Shown in pieces: positions 53,890 through 62,852 of a stretch of 64,000 nt of DNA. Source of the stretch: Duganella lactea. GTDB lineage: Bacteria; Pseudomonadota; Gammaproteobacteria; Burkholderiales; Burkholderiaceae_D. Below the pieces are notes generated by a model that was given only the letters and a program-made list of their open reading frames with translations, was not told where the DNA came from and searched no databases. Each line of letters begins with the position of its first letter. The stretch's first letter is position 1. Made by a program: the position numbers and the translations under genes. Where the stretch lies: positions 1 through 64,000 of the forward strand of contig NZ_WWCP01000006.1 in NCBI RefSeq assembly GCF_009857505.1, in the 5' to 3' direction.

Positions 53890-54977
53890 AAGCTGTGGCG
53901 CAGGCCGGCCATCACGCCGCTCTGCGTCATGCCGGCACCCACCGTGCCACCGGCGTCCAGCGCCACCGCCGAGGCGCCAGAATTCTTCATGCGACCGATG
54001 CCGCCATACACGGCGGTGCGCTTGGAGAAGTAGTAGGTCAGCCGGGCGACGATCATGTTGACGTCGTTCGGGCTGTTCTTGGTGTCGCGCCGCGCCACCT
54101 GCGCGTCCAGCGTGGTGAACGGCGTGACCGGATAGCTCACCCCAAGGAAGTACAGGTCCGATTCGGTCAGGCCGGTGGCCGCGCGCGTGGTGCGGTCGAT
54201 CACGCCGGCGCCGATCTTGGCCTCGCCCACTTTGGCGTAGCCGCTGGCGGTGACGCGCTTGTCGCTGTTGTCGCTGCTGGTCAGGCCGGCGGCGGCGCCG
54301 GTGTTCCCGTACAGGATGTCGTAGGAGGTGGTCAGGCCGAACTGCGGCGTTTCATACGACAGCATGCCGGTGATCTGGCGGCAGGCCTTGGAGTTGCCCG
54401 GCACCTCGCCAGGGCAACCGGTGGCGGCCGGGCCGCCGGCCGCCGACGCATCGCGGCCGGTGCTGTAGGTCGCGCCCACCACGAAGTTGTTGAAGTTACC
54501 CAGGTAGCCGATGGCGTTGTCGCTGCGCGCGTTCGGCAGGTACGGATCGATGCTGCCGATGGCGAACAGGTTGGGGCCCATCACATCGGCCTTCATGGTG
54601 GCGATGTAGGTCATGTTGATCTGGCGGCCCAGCGTCACGGTGCCGAAGTCACCCTTCAGGCCAATCGATGCCTGACGCCCGAACAGGCGGTTACCCTGCC
54701 CCATGGTGCCGGTATCGAGCGCCAGCCCGGCTTCCAGCGTGAACAGGGCCTGCAAGCCACCGCCCAGGTCCTCGACGCCACGGAAGCCGATGCGCGACGG
54801 GAAGGAGCCGGTCAGCGACGGCATCTTGGTGGCGCTGTCGCCGGCGGCGTTGACGTTGTTGGTGTACACCAGGCCGGTGTCCAGCAGGCCGTAGACGGTG
54901 ACATTGCTTTGCGCGACAGCGTTGGAGGCGCCGGCGGCGGCCAGCAGCGCGAGCGCGCAGCGGATTGCGTTCTTCAT
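53886..54977 (-). CDS. Gram-negative general porin (Porin_4/OmpC-like)
   Basis: 363 aa from the ATG at 54,977. The signal peptide (MKNAIRCALALLAAAGASNAVAQ) is followed by SNVTVYGLLDTGLVY, the usual first strand of betaproteobacterial trimeric porins, by GSFPSRIGFRGVEDLGGGLQALFTLEAG and by the terminal strand ending in Phe (MAGLRHSF), the outer-membrane assembly signal. Probably the diffusion channel for aromatic acids, given its place in the pca region and the IclR-type operator before it. Confidence 0.94.
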   Translation of the reverse strand: MKNAIRCALALLAAAGASNAVAQSNVTVYGLLDTGLVYTNNVNAAGDSATKMPSLTGSFPSRIGFRGVEDLGGGLQALFTLEAGLALDTGTMGQGNRLFGRQASIGLKGDFGTVTLGRQINMTYIATMKADVMGPNLFAIGSIDPYLPNARSDNAIGYLGNFNNFVVGATYSTGRDASAAGGPAATGCPGEVPGNSKACRQITGMLSYETPQFGLTTSYDILYGNTGAAAGLTSSDNSDKRVTASGYAKVGEAKIGAGVIDRTTRAATGLTESDLYFLGVSYPVTPFTTLDAQVARRDTKNSPNDVNMIVARLTYYFSKRTAVYGGIGRMKNSGASAVALDAGGTVGAGMTQSGVMAGLRHSF

Positions 54978-55007
54978 TGTTTGTGTCTCCTGTTGTGTTG
55001 TTGTACG

Positions 55008-55043
55008 TGTGCGATTATCGAACAATCGGTTGTTAATCGCACA
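55008..55043. promoter_or_regulatory. IclR-type operator between porin and binding-protein genes
   Basis: TGTGCGATTA (55,008-55,017) and TTAATCGCACA ending at 55,043 are inverted arms spanning 36 bases, as in the pcaI operator. They lie 31 bases before the porin start and 143 before the divergent binding-protein gene. Confidence 0.7.
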
Positions 55044-55185
55044 CATATCCGATAGTATGAATGGCGCGCCGCGCTGTCAAGCGGGACGACGCGACGCAAC
55101 GCGGCACACCCGGCGCCGAATTGCCAGCGACGCCACCGCGATGGCCCGACTTCATAGAGAAAACAGAACGCCACAGGAGACCAGC

Positions 55186-56376
55186 ATGCTGCTGAAAAAA
55201 TTTGTACCAATTGCGACACTCGCGACACTCGCGACCATCATCGCCACCGGCCTGGCGCCGGCGCCGGCCCACGCCGGCGACACCATCAAGGTCGGCGTGA
55301 TCGCCGCCTTCTCCGGTCCCTTCGCCGATTACGGCAAGCAGATGGAGGGCGGCATCAAGGCCTGGATGGCACAGAATGGCACCACCGTGGCCGGCAAAAA
55401 AGTTGAGATCATCATCAAGGACACCACCGGCCCGGCGCCGGAAATCGCCAAGCGGCTGGCGCAAGAACTGGTGGTGCGCGACCAGGTGGACTTTCTGGCC
55501 GGCTTTGGCCTGACGCCGGAAGCGCTGGCCGTGGCGCCGATCGCCGAGCAGGCGAAAAAGCCGATGATCATCATGAACGCCGCCACCTCCGCCATCACCA
55601 CCAAGTCCAGCTACATCGCCCGCTTCTCGATGACGCTGCCGCAGGTCTCCGCGCCCATGGCCACCTGGGCGGCCAAAAACAACATCAAAAAAGTGGTGAC
55701 GCTGGTGGCCGACTACGGCCCCGGCATCGACGCCGAAGCCGCCTTCAAGGCGGAACTGATCAAGGGCGGCGGCACGGTGACGGAAGCGATCCGGGTGCCG
55801 CTGCGCAATCCGGAATTCGCGCCCTATATCCAGCGCATCAAGGACGCCAAGCCGGACGCGGTATTCATCTTCGTGCCGGCCGGCGAGCAAAGCATCGCCT
55901 TCATGAAGGGCTACCGCGAGCGCGGGCTGGCCGCCGCCGGCATCAAGGTCATCGCCACCGGCGACCTGACCGACGATCACGTGCTGCCGGCGATGGGCGA
56001 CGCCACGCTGGGCGTGATCACCACCTTCCACTACTCGGCCGCGCACAAGTCGCCCGAGAACGCGGCGTTCCTGAAAAGCTTCGCCAGCGCCAATCCGGAC
56101 GGCGGCCGGCCCAACTTCATGGCGGTGGCCGCGTATGACGGCATGGCCGCGATCTACGAGGTGGCACGCAAGTTGAACGGCAATATCGATGGCCCGAAAG
56201 CGATGGAGGTGCTGAAGAACATCAAGCTGACCAGCCCGCGCGGCCCGATCGCCATCGATCCGCAAACGCGCGACATCGTGCAGACGGTGTATGTGCGCAA
56301 GGTCGAAAAGGTCGGCAATGAGGTCTACAACATTGAGTTCGACCAGTTCGACCATCAGAAAGACCCGGGCAAGTAA
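55186..56376 (+). CDS. Periplasmic binding protein of a Liv-type ABC transporter (pca region)
   Basis: 396 aa from the ATG at 55,186, which follows AGGAGACC. Sec signal (MLLKKFVPIATLATLATIIATGLAPAPAHA), then the type I binding fold (IKVGVIAAFSGPFADYGKQMEGGIKAW). It shares with the 43,193 paralogue the blocks LAGFGLTPxA, TLVxDYGPGxDAE and RDIVQTVY. No permease gene is adjacent, so both binding proteins probably feed the single LivHMGF complex; this one likely binds protocatechuate or 4-hydroxybenzoate. Confidence 0.92.
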   Translation: MLLKKFVPIATLATLATIIATGLAPAPAHAGDTIKVGVIAAFSGPFADYGKQMEGGIKAWMAQNGTTVAGKKVEIIIKDTTGPAPEIAKRLAQELVVRDQVDFLAGFGLTPEALAVAPIAEQAKKPMIIMNAATSAITTKSSYIARFSMTLPQVSAPMATWAAKNNIKKVVTLVADYGPGIDAEAAFKAELIKGGGTVTEAIRVPLRNPEFAPYIQRIKDAKPDAVFIFVPAGEQSIAFMKGYRERGLAAAGIKVIATGDLTDDHVLPAMGDATLGVITTFHYSAAHKSPENAAFLKSFASANPDGGRPNFMAVAAYDGMAAIYEVARKLNGNIDGPKAMEVLKNIKLTSPRGPIAIDPQTRDIVQTVYVRKVEKVGNEVYNIEFDQFDHQKDPGK

Positions 56377-56398
56377 GGCGGCCAATAACCGCCGCGGG

Positions 56399-57187
56399 CT
56401 ACTCCTCGAAGATCGCCACCGCCCGCGTCCAGCCGGCGGAGGCGCCGCGTATCTTGTGCGGGAAGCAGCTGATGGTGAAGCCGGTCGGCGGCAGCGTCTC
56501 AAGATTGTGCATCTTCTCCAGGTGACAGTAACCGATGTCGCGGCCGGCCTTGTGGCCTTCCCAGATCAGGCTGACGTCGCCGGTTTCCTGGATCTTCCTG
56601 GCCGTGTAGCTGAACGGCGCATCCCAGCTCCAGGCGTCGGTGCCGGTCAGGCGCACACCGCGTTCCAGCAGGTACATGGTGGCCTCGTAACCCATGCCGC
56701 AACCGCAGTTGACGTAGTCCGATTGGCCGTAGCGTGCGCCCGCGCGGGTGTTGATGACGACGATTTCCAGCGGTTGCAGCGTATGGCCGATGCGCTGCAG
56801 TTCCGCCGCCACCTCGGCGGCGCTGACCACATGGCCGTCCGGCAGATGGCGGAAATCCAGCTTGACGCCCGGCTGGAAGCACCACTCCAGCGGCACTTCA
56901 TCGATGGTGATCGAGCGCTCCGCCTCGCCCAGCTTGCGGTTCATGGTCGAGTGGAAGTGATACGGCGCGTCCAGGTGGGTGCCGCTGTGCGTGGTCAGGC
57001 GCACCCACTCGGCGGCGGCGGCCTCGCCGTCCGGGAAGTCGCCGGCCTTGGTGCCGGGCAGCAGGTGCATGAATTCACCCAGCGTATCCTGGTGGGTCTG
57101 GTACTCGATCTTCGGCGCCAAAATGGGCGGGTCGGACAGCACTTCATTTTCCAGATAAATCGACAGATCGACAAAACGGCGCGGCAT
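56399..57187 (-). CDS. Cyclase family protein (kynurenine-formamidase-like hydrolase)
   Basis: 262 aa from the ATG at 57,187 (AAAGGAA upstream). The metal-binding signature THSGTHLDAPYHF (HxGTHxDxPxHF) is at about 83-95 and further His residues (EGHKAGRDIGYCH) lie near 225-240. Members hydrolyse amides, lactones or formyl-kynurenine. Last gene of a possible minus-strand operon with the cyclodeaminase-like and other genes; the gap of 118 bases before it may hold its own promoter. Substrate unknown. Confidence 0.9.
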   Translation of the reverse strand: MPRRFVDLSIYLENEVLSDPPILAPKIEYQTHQDTLGEFMHLLPGTKAGDFPDGEAAAAEWVRLTTHSGTHLDAPYHFHSTMNRKLGEAERSITIDEVPLEWCFQPGVKLDFRHLPDGHVVSAAEVAAELQRIGHTLQPLEIVVINTRAGARYGQSDYVNCGCGMGYEATMYLLERGVRLTGTDAWSWDAPFSYTARKIQETGDVSLIWEGHKAGRDIGYCHLEKMHNLETLPPTGFTISCFPHKIRGASAGWTRAVAIFEE

Positions 57188-57305
57188 GGCAATTCCTTTC
57201 TCTTGCGGAGGCGCCCGCGGCATGCAGGCCCGTGGCGCATACTATGCAGTGGGGCGCGCCCCGTACAATGATTTATATCGATTGCTGCTATTTATACGGT
57301 CGATA

Positions 57306-58292
57306 TCACTTGCGCACCGGGGCGATCGTCACCGGCAGCTCGCTGCCCAAACCCAGGCTGCGCGCGCGGCGCAGCAGCATCTCCGCCGTCACCACGTCCT
57401 GCAGCGCCGAACCGACCGATTTGTACAGCACAATATCGTCCGCCGAGGCGCGCCCCGGAACACGCTGGCCGATCAAGTCGCTCAGCGCGTGCAGCTTGTG
57501 GCCGAAGTCGATGCCGGCGCGCGCGGCCGCCAGCAGGTCGCCGGTATCGTGGGCAACCTCCTCCACCATGTCGGCCACGATCAGCGCGGCGCGCCGTATC
57601 ACGTCGACATCGACCTCGCGCTGCTCCGGCAGCGTCGAACCGATCGACACCACCGTCATGCCCGGCGCCAGCCACTCGCCCAGCAGCACCGGCGACTCGT
57701 CGCGCGAGCGCGCCGCGCAGATCACCACATCGGCGCCCTCCAGCGCCATCGGCGCCGTGCTGGCGGCCCGCACCGCGATCCCCAGCGAGGCCGTGAAGTC
57801 GTCGGCATAACGCTGACGACTGGCCGGCGTGGGACTGTACACGGCCACCGATGCGATCGCGCGCGCGGCCGCCAGCGCCTGCAATTGCGAGCGCGCCTCG
57901 AAGCCGGCGCCGAGCACCGCCACCCGCAGCGGGCGCGCGGGCGCCAGCGCGTCCACCGCCAGCGCCGCCGTCGCGGCGGTGCGGATGGCCGTGATCTGGT
58001 TGCCGTCGATGAGCGCCGCCAGCGCCATGGTCTGAAGATCGAACAACGACACCAGGTAGCTGGCGCGGCCGGCGCGCGGCGAGGCGGCGATCTGCTTGCT
58101 GCCCATATGGCCGCCGTTGGGCGACACCGCGCTCAGTGCGCGCAACCAGACACCGTCGCCGCGCGCCATCGACCGCGGCGGCACCATCTGCGGCGACATC
58201 GGCACCGCATAGGCGGCGCGCAGCGCTTCGATGGCGTCGTGCCAGTCATGCAGTGCGCTGACATCGCGGTCGGTTAAGAACAGGGTGGACAT
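57306..58292 (-). CDS. Ornithine cyclodeaminase/mu-crystallin family protein
   Basis: 328 aa. N-terminal part with MVPPRSM and GSKQIAASPRAGRASYLVSLFDLQTMALAALIDGNQITAIRTAATAALAVDAL; NAD-binding motif VAVLGAGFEARSQLQAL at about 122-138. The family includes ornithine cyclodeaminase, alanine dehydrogenase and ketimine reductases. Catalytic Asp and substrate residues cannot be assigned surely. Probably a reductase/deaminase in the local catabolic route. Confidence 0.9.
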   Translation of the reverse strand: MSTLFLTDRDVSALHDWHDAIEALRAAYAVPMSPQMVPPRSMARGDGVWLRALSAVSPNGGHMGSKQIAASPRAGRASYLVSLFDLQTMALAALIDGNQITAIRTAATAALAVDALAPARPLRVAVLGAGFEARSQLQALAAARAIASVAVYSPTPASRQRYADDFTASLGIAVRAASTAPMALEGADVVICAARSRDESPVLLGEWLAPGMTVVSIGSTLPEQREVDVDVIRRAALIVADMVEEVAHDTGDLLAAARAGIDFGHKLHALSDLIGQRVPGRASADDIVLYKSVGSALQDVVTAEMLLRRARSLGLGSELPVTIAPVRK

Positions 58293-58353
58293 GGCAGACT
58301 CCTATCGTTGTGTGATGGGTCTACCTTAATCTCAGGCGCCGCGCCGGGGAAGC

Positions 58354-58391
58354 GCGGTGGCGCGATAGCAGCTTTGGCGTATGCGGATAAC
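58354..58391. promoter_or_regulatory. GCGGTGG..GATAGCAGCT..GATAAC motif before the cyclodeaminase-like gene
   Basis: GCGGTGGCGCGATAGCAGCT (58,354-58,373) followed by GATAAC (58,386-58,391) almost repeats a motif at 61,872-61,908 upstream of the DHDPS-like gene. Both are about 65 to 100 bases upstream of a minus-strand gene start and may bind one LysR regulator. Confidence 0.5.
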
Positions 58392-58400
58392 GACGCGCGC

Positions 58401-59298
58401 TCAGGCGGCAAACAGCGCGGCGATCAGTTGCGCGACGCTGCGCGTGGCCAGCGTGTGCGGCCGGTGCTGGGTGGTGCCCAGCACGATGGTGCGCAGCAGT
58501 TCCGGCTGGACGATGCGCGCCGCGCCCAGCCTGGCGTCGGCGGCCACCGCCGCCGTCTGCGCCAGCGACGCCACCAGCGCATAGCCGGCGCCGGCGATCG
58601 CCAGCTCCTTCTGCAGCGCGATGGTGTCGGCCTCCATCGCCACCGTCAGCTGCAGGCCGCGCGCGCGCGCCAGCGCGTCGAGCCGCTTGCGCAGCACATG
58701 CGGTGCGGCCGGCAGTATCAGCGGCAGGTCGCACATCGCCTCGAAGCTGATGCTGCCGGCCGCCAGCGCGGCGTCGCCCGCCGGTCCGATCAGATCGAGC
58801 GCCATGCCGCGCAGGCACACCGCGCCGGGCTCGGGCTGCTCGCCCTCACGCAGCAGCAGGGCCAGATCGAGCCGCCCGGCCGCCAGCCACTCCTCCAGCT
58901 GGGCGCTGGAGCCTTCCACCAGATGCAGGCGCACCTTGGGGAAGCGCGCGCGCGGCGCGGAACAACTGTCCGGCGAACGACGGAATGGACGACGGCAGCA
59001 ACCCGACATGCACCTCGCCGATGGGAATGCCGTTGGTGGTGAGGATGGCGTCGGCCAGCTGGTCGGCCGCCACGATCATGGGCAGGATGCGCTGCTGCAC
59101 CGTCTGGCCGAAGTCGGTCAGCACGACGCCGCGCCCGGTGCGTCGAAACAGCCTGGCGCCGCACTGCGTCTCCAGTTGGCCGATCTGGCGGCTGATGACC
59201 GATTGCGGCAGGTTGAGCGCGTCCGCCGCGCGGGTCAGGCTGCCCAGTTGGGCAACCGTCGCGAACAAATGCCAGCGTGGATCGAGTATCGGCAGCAT
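58401..59298 (-). pseudogene. LysR-family regulator with a frameshift
   Basis: From the ATG at 59,298 the first frame encodes the LysR winged helix (WHLFATVAQLGSLTRAADALNLPQSVISRQIGQLETQCGARLF) and the start of the effector domain up to SSIPSFAGQLFRAARA. The remainder (RFPKVRLHLVEGSSAQLEEWLAAGRLDLALLLREGEQ ... QLIAALFAA) continues in another frame. The switch falls in a run of alternating G and C at 58,944-58,954, a typical slippage site (loss of two bases or gain of one). Either the gene is inactivated, or phase-variable, or the read has an error. Restored length is about 299 aa. Confidence 0.8.
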
Positions 59299-59312
59299 GG
59301 AAGGGAGAGGGA

Positions 59313-60764
59313 TCACCAGGAGACGCAAATATACTTCGATTCGAGGTACGCCAGCAAGCCATCATGTCCACCCTCGCGTCCCACGCCGCTTTGTTTCCAG
59401 CCGCCGAACGGCGCCGCCGGATCGGACACCACGCCGCGATTGATGCCGACCATGCCGGCCTCGATACGCTCGGCCACCGCCAGCGCCCGCGCCAGGTCGC
59501 GCGAATGCACGAACGCCACCAGCCCGAACTCGGTGTCGTTGGCCAGGGCGATGGCCTCCTCCACCGTGTCGAACACGCACACCGGCGCCACCGGGCCGAA
59601 AATCTCCTGCCGCAGGATGCGCGCGTCCGGACGCACATCGGCGAGCAGCGTCGGTTCGTAGAAGAAGCCCGGTCCCGGCCTGGCGCGCCCGCCGGTCAGC
59701 ACCGTCGCGCCCTGGGCCACCGCCTCATCGACCAGCCGCGCCACCTTGTCCAGCGTGCCGCGGTTGACCAGCGGGCCAAGCTGCACGGCGGGGTCCAGCC
59801 CCGGCCCCAGCGTCAGCGCGGCCATCGCCGCCGCCAAGCGGCGCGAGAATTCCGCCGCCACCGGGCGCGCCACGTAGAAGCGGTTGGCCGCCGTGCACGA
59901 CTCGCCGCCGTTGCGCAGCTTGGCCACCATGGCCGACGCCACCGCCAGCTCCAGGTCGGCGTCGTCCAGCACGATGAACGGCGCGTTGCCGCCCAGTTCC
60001 ATCGAACACTTGACGACCTTGTCGGCCGCCTGCGCCAGCAGCACGCGGCCGATCTCGGTCGAACCGGTGAAGGACAGCTTGCGCACGCGCGCATCGTGCA
60101 GCATGGCGTGGACGATCTCGCCGGACTGCCGCGACGGCACCACGTTGATGACGCCGGCCGGCACGCCGGCTTGCGCGAACAGCTCGGCCAACAGCAGCGC
60201 CGTCAATGGCGTCTCGGAGGCCGGCTTGAGCACCACCGTGCAGCCGGCCGCCAGCGCCGGGCCGATCTTGCGGGTGGCCATCGCCGCCGGAAAATTCCAC
60301 GGCGTGACCAACACCGCCACGCCGATCGGCTGGCGCAGCACCATGATGCGGTTGGCGCCGCCCGGCGCGGTCGACACCTCGCCGCAGATGCGCACCGCCT
60401 CCTCCGCGTACCAGCGCAGGAACTCGGCCGCGTAGGCGACCTCGCCGCGCGCCTCGGCCAGCGCCTTGCCGCTTTCCAGCACGATCAGGCGGGCGAATTC
60501 CTCCTGGCGCCGCATCAGCAGCGTGTAGGCGGTGCGCAGGATTTCGCCGCGCTGGCGCGGCGCGGTGGCGGCCCAGGCCGGACCGGCGGCGTGCGCGGCG
60601 GACACCGCGTCCAGCGCGTCGGCCACGCTGGCGCTGGACACGCTGGCCAGCGGCGCGCCGTCGGCCGGATCGAACACATCGAACGTCGCCGCGCCGGCGG
60701 CCTGGCGCCAGGCGCCGTTGATGTACAAGCCTTTGGGGGTCTTGCTGACTTCGGGATGGGACAT
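59313..60764 (-). CDS. NAD(P)-dependent aldehyde dehydrogenase (succinate-semialdehyde type)
   Basis: 483 aa. The catalytic set of the aldehyde dehydrogenase superfamily is complete: Asn 157 in TPWNFP, Glu 256 in MELGGNAPFIV, Cys 290 in NGGESCTAANR, and cofactor motif SFTGSTEIGR. The ELGGNAPFIVLDDAD and GFFYEPTLL patterns place it with GabD-like or alpha-ketoglutarate-semialdehyde dehydrogenases. It stands between the DHDPS-like aldolase and the LysR gene in one orientation, so it likely oxidises the aldehyde released by that aldolase or dehydratase. Confidence 0.93.
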   Translation of the reverse strand: MSHPEVSKTPKGLYINGAWRQAAGAATFDVFDPADGAPLASVSSASVADALDAVSAAHAAGPAWAATAPRQRGEILRTAYTLLMRRQEEFARLIVLESGKALAEARGEVAYAAEFLRWYAEEAVRICGEVSTAPGGANRIMVLRQPIGVAVLVTPWNFPAAMATRKIGPALAAGCTVVLKPASETPLTALLLAELFAQAGVPAGVINVVPSRQSGEIVHAMLHDARVRKLSFTGSTEIGRVLLAQAADKVVKCSMELGGNAPFIVLDDADLELAVASAMVAKLRNGGESCTAANRFYVARPVAAEFSRRLAAAMAALTLGPGLDPAVQLGPLVNRGTLDKVARLVDEAVAQGATVLTGGRARPGPGFFYEPTLLADVRPDARILRQEIFGPVAPVCVFDTVEEAIALANDTEFGLVAFVHSRDLARALAVAERIEAGMVGINRGVVSDPAAPFGGWKQSGVGREGGHDGLLAYLESKYICVSW

Positions 60765-60786
60765 GGGAAGACCTCGCGGATAAATG

Positions 60787-61806
60787 TCAGACAGGGTGGC
60801 GGCCGATGATGAACTGGCTGTCGGCGTCGGCGGTGGGGACGACGCCCGATGCCGCCAGTCCCTGGCGCAGCAGCTTCATCAACCGGTCCGGCACCCGCAT
60901 CGCTGGCGCGCGCAACGGCCCGCCGTTGAAGCCGGCCAGCCAGTCCTGATACTTCCACATGCTGCGGTTCAGCACCCCGGTGCCGGCGGCATAGGTCTGC
61001 GCCGCCGCGCCGTTGGCGTTGCGGGCCGGCGCCATGCGCCAGAACAGCTGCATCGCCTCCTCCCACTGGCCGCCGCGCGCCAGCGCGAAGGCCTTGGGAT
61101 AGTAGTCGCCCATCCACTGCGTGTTGCTGGTACCGGAAAATTGCAGGTCCATCAGGCTCATCATCGGAATCGCGTCGCCCTCGATCGGGCAGCTGATCAC
61201 CACCTCATCGCGGAAGTGGTGCCACATCTCGCACAGGCCAGACACCAGCGGGAAGCCCTGCTCCGACTTGATGGCCACGATGTTCGGAATGTCGTCCAGC
61301 AGCTTGCGCACAAAATCGACCGGCATGCCGGCCGGGTGGACCCGCTCGAAACCCCACAGCGGAATTGGAAACAGCATCACCGGCAGATCGGTGGCGTCGC
61401 AGAATGCCTTGGTGTAGTCGTAGATTTCCTGCAGCGTGGTCGGCCAGAATTGCGGCGGATAGGACAGCAGCACGATGTCGGCGCCGGCCTTTTCCGCCAG
61501 CTTGACGGCCTCGATGTTCTCCCGCAGCGTGCCGAACGCCGCATGGAAGAACAGGCCCATGCGGCTGCCCGCCGTGTCGCGCGCCCAGGCGGTGAACTGC
61601 GCGTTTTCCTCCGGCGAGATGGCCACCTCGGCGCACAGCAAGGTGTGGCTGTAGCCGTACTCGATGGCCAGGCCGATGTCGTGGCGGATGCCGCGTTCGT
61701 TGAGCCGTTTCAGGTCGGCGCTGTAGCTGGGAATGGTGACGCCGCTGCATCCCACCAGGTGTTCCCGCGCCCATGCACGAGCGTCCTGTTTGCGATATTT
61801 GGTCAT
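60787..61806 (-). CDS. Dihydrodipicolinate synthase family aldolase/dehydratase
   Basis: 339 aa from the ATG at 61,806 (GGAGG upstream), about 40 residues longer than DapA. The TIM-barrel family pattern is visible, with the Schiff-base Lys in NIVAIKSEQGF. The usual DapA YNVP tyrosine position reads FPIPLWGF, so the enzyme lacks that Tyr and is unlikely to be DapA. Relatives act as sugar-acid dehydratases or pyruvate aldolases. First gene of the run with the aldehyde dehydrogenase 22 bases downstream. Confidence 0.88.
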   Translation of the reverse strand: MTKYRKQDARAWAREHLVGCSGVTIPSYSADLKRLNERGIRHDIGLAIEYGYSHTLLCAEVAISPEENAQFTAWARDTAGSRMGLFFHAAFGTLRENIEAVKLAEKAGADIVLLSYPPQFWPTTLQEIYDYTKAFCDATDLPVMLFPIPLWGFERVHPAGMPVDFVRKLLDDIPNIVAIKSEQGFPLVSGLCEMWHHFRDEVVISCPIEGDAIPMMSLMDLQFSGTSNTQWMGDYYPKAFALARGGQWEEAMQLFWRMAPARNANGAAAQTYAAGTGVLNRSMWKYQDWLAGFNGGPLRAPAMRVPDRLMKLLRQGLAASGVVPTADADSQFIIGRHPV

Positions 61807-61871
61807 ACTGCCTCCGGTTGTGTGTTTGCCTGCGACGCATCTTAGGAGGCCGGCGCCCCCCATGGAAGGCC

Positions 61872-61908
61872 GCGGTGGCGATAGCAGCTATGACGGTTTT
61901 GCGATAAC
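61872..61908. promoter_or_regulatory. GCGGTGGCGATAGCAGCT..GATAAC motif before the DHDPS-like gene
   Basis: GCGGTGGCGATAGCAGCT at 61,872-61,889 and GATAAC at 61,903-61,908, nearly the same as the motif at 58,354-58,391 (GATAGC-to-GATAAC distance 23 against 22). It is in the 220 bases between this gene and the divergent EthD gene. Confidence 0.5.
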
Positions 61909-62026
61909 CCGCGCGCCGGCCGAACGTTATGCGTTACCGGCATAGCTGATTTGCGGCGGCGTGCATGGCGCCCGGCGGACGACGCCATGTAACATCGGTC
62001 GCTCCAACCCGATTCAGGAGACAGCC

Positions 62027-62812
62027 ATGATCAAGATGTTAGCGGCGATCTGCCGCCGCCCGGGCATGACCCATGCCGAATACCTCGCCTACATCGTGCA
62101 CGTGCACGGCGCCATCGCCAGCGAAAATCCGCTGGCGATGCGACGCTATACGCAAAACCATGTGTTTGACGCCGCCTTCGGTAGCACGGCCGAAGCGGCC
62201 CACGCGATGGTGGCCGCGCGCGATTCGGTGACGGAGCTGTACTTCGACAACGCCGACGACATGCGCACCACCTTCGCGCATGAACATGTACGCACCAAGG
62301 TCGGTCCGGACGGCGCCAACTTCAGCGACACCAGCGTGGCGCTGAGCATGGTGGCCACCGAGGTTGAACAGCCGGTGACGCATCCGGCCATCTTCAGCGG
62401 CGCCAAGGTGCTGCACTACCTGCGCGCCGATGCCGGCATCGATCTGGCGGTTTTTTTCGCCCGCTGGGAACGGGCCCACGCCCACGCCATGGCCACCGCG
62501 CCGGCCGCCGCCGCCGCGCTGCGGCGCTGCGTGCATCACCGCCAGCTGCCCCAGTTCAATCCCATGCTGGCCTATTTCGGCGGCAGCGAGGTCCCTGTCT
62601 ACGAGGGCGTCGGCAGCCTGTATTTCGATAACGCCCACACGATAGGCGCCTTCCGCGCCTATGAAAACGCGCTGCTGGCCTACAACGCCGATCCGGCCAC
62701 GCGGTTCTACGCACCGGCCCAGTCCTTCTTCCTGTATGCCACCGAAGCGACGATCTACGAACGCCGCGCCGTGGCTGCAGTCGGCCAGCAGCACCCCCAG
62801 CAACCCCACTGA
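62027..62812 (+). CDS. EthD-domain protein
   Basis: 261 aa from the ATG at 62,027 (AGGAGACAGCC upstream). Two EthD/dimeric alpha-beta barrel modules: the first with IKMLAAICRRPGMTHAEYLAYIVHVHGAI and RRYTQNHVFD, the second with HYLRADAGIDLAVFFARWERAHA and LRRCVHHRQLPQ. EthD proteins assist degradation of ethers and ring compounds, some as decarboxylases or isomerases. Divergent from the DHDPS-like gene. Confidence 0.85.
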   Translation: MIKMLAAICRRPGMTHAEYLAYIVHVHGAIASENPLAMRRYTQNHVFDAAFGSTAEAAHAMVAARDSVTELYFDNADDMRTTFAHEHVRTKVGPDGANFSDTSVALSMVATEVEQPVTHPAIFSGAKVLHYLRADAGIDLAVFFARWERAHAHAMATAPAAAAALRRCVHHRQLPQFNPMLAYFGGSEVPVYEGVGSLYFDNAHTIGAFRAYENALLAYNADPATRFYAPAQSFFLYATEATIYERRAVAAVGQQHPQQPH

Positions 62813-62852
62813 GGCGGGGGCCCGGCGCGTGAGGCGATTTTGACAAGAAAAA

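Noticed and set aside
60787..61806. DHDPS-like gene as dapA of lysine synthesis
   Set aside because: It is longer than DapA, lacks the YNVP tyrosine and lies in a catabolic cluster with regulators.
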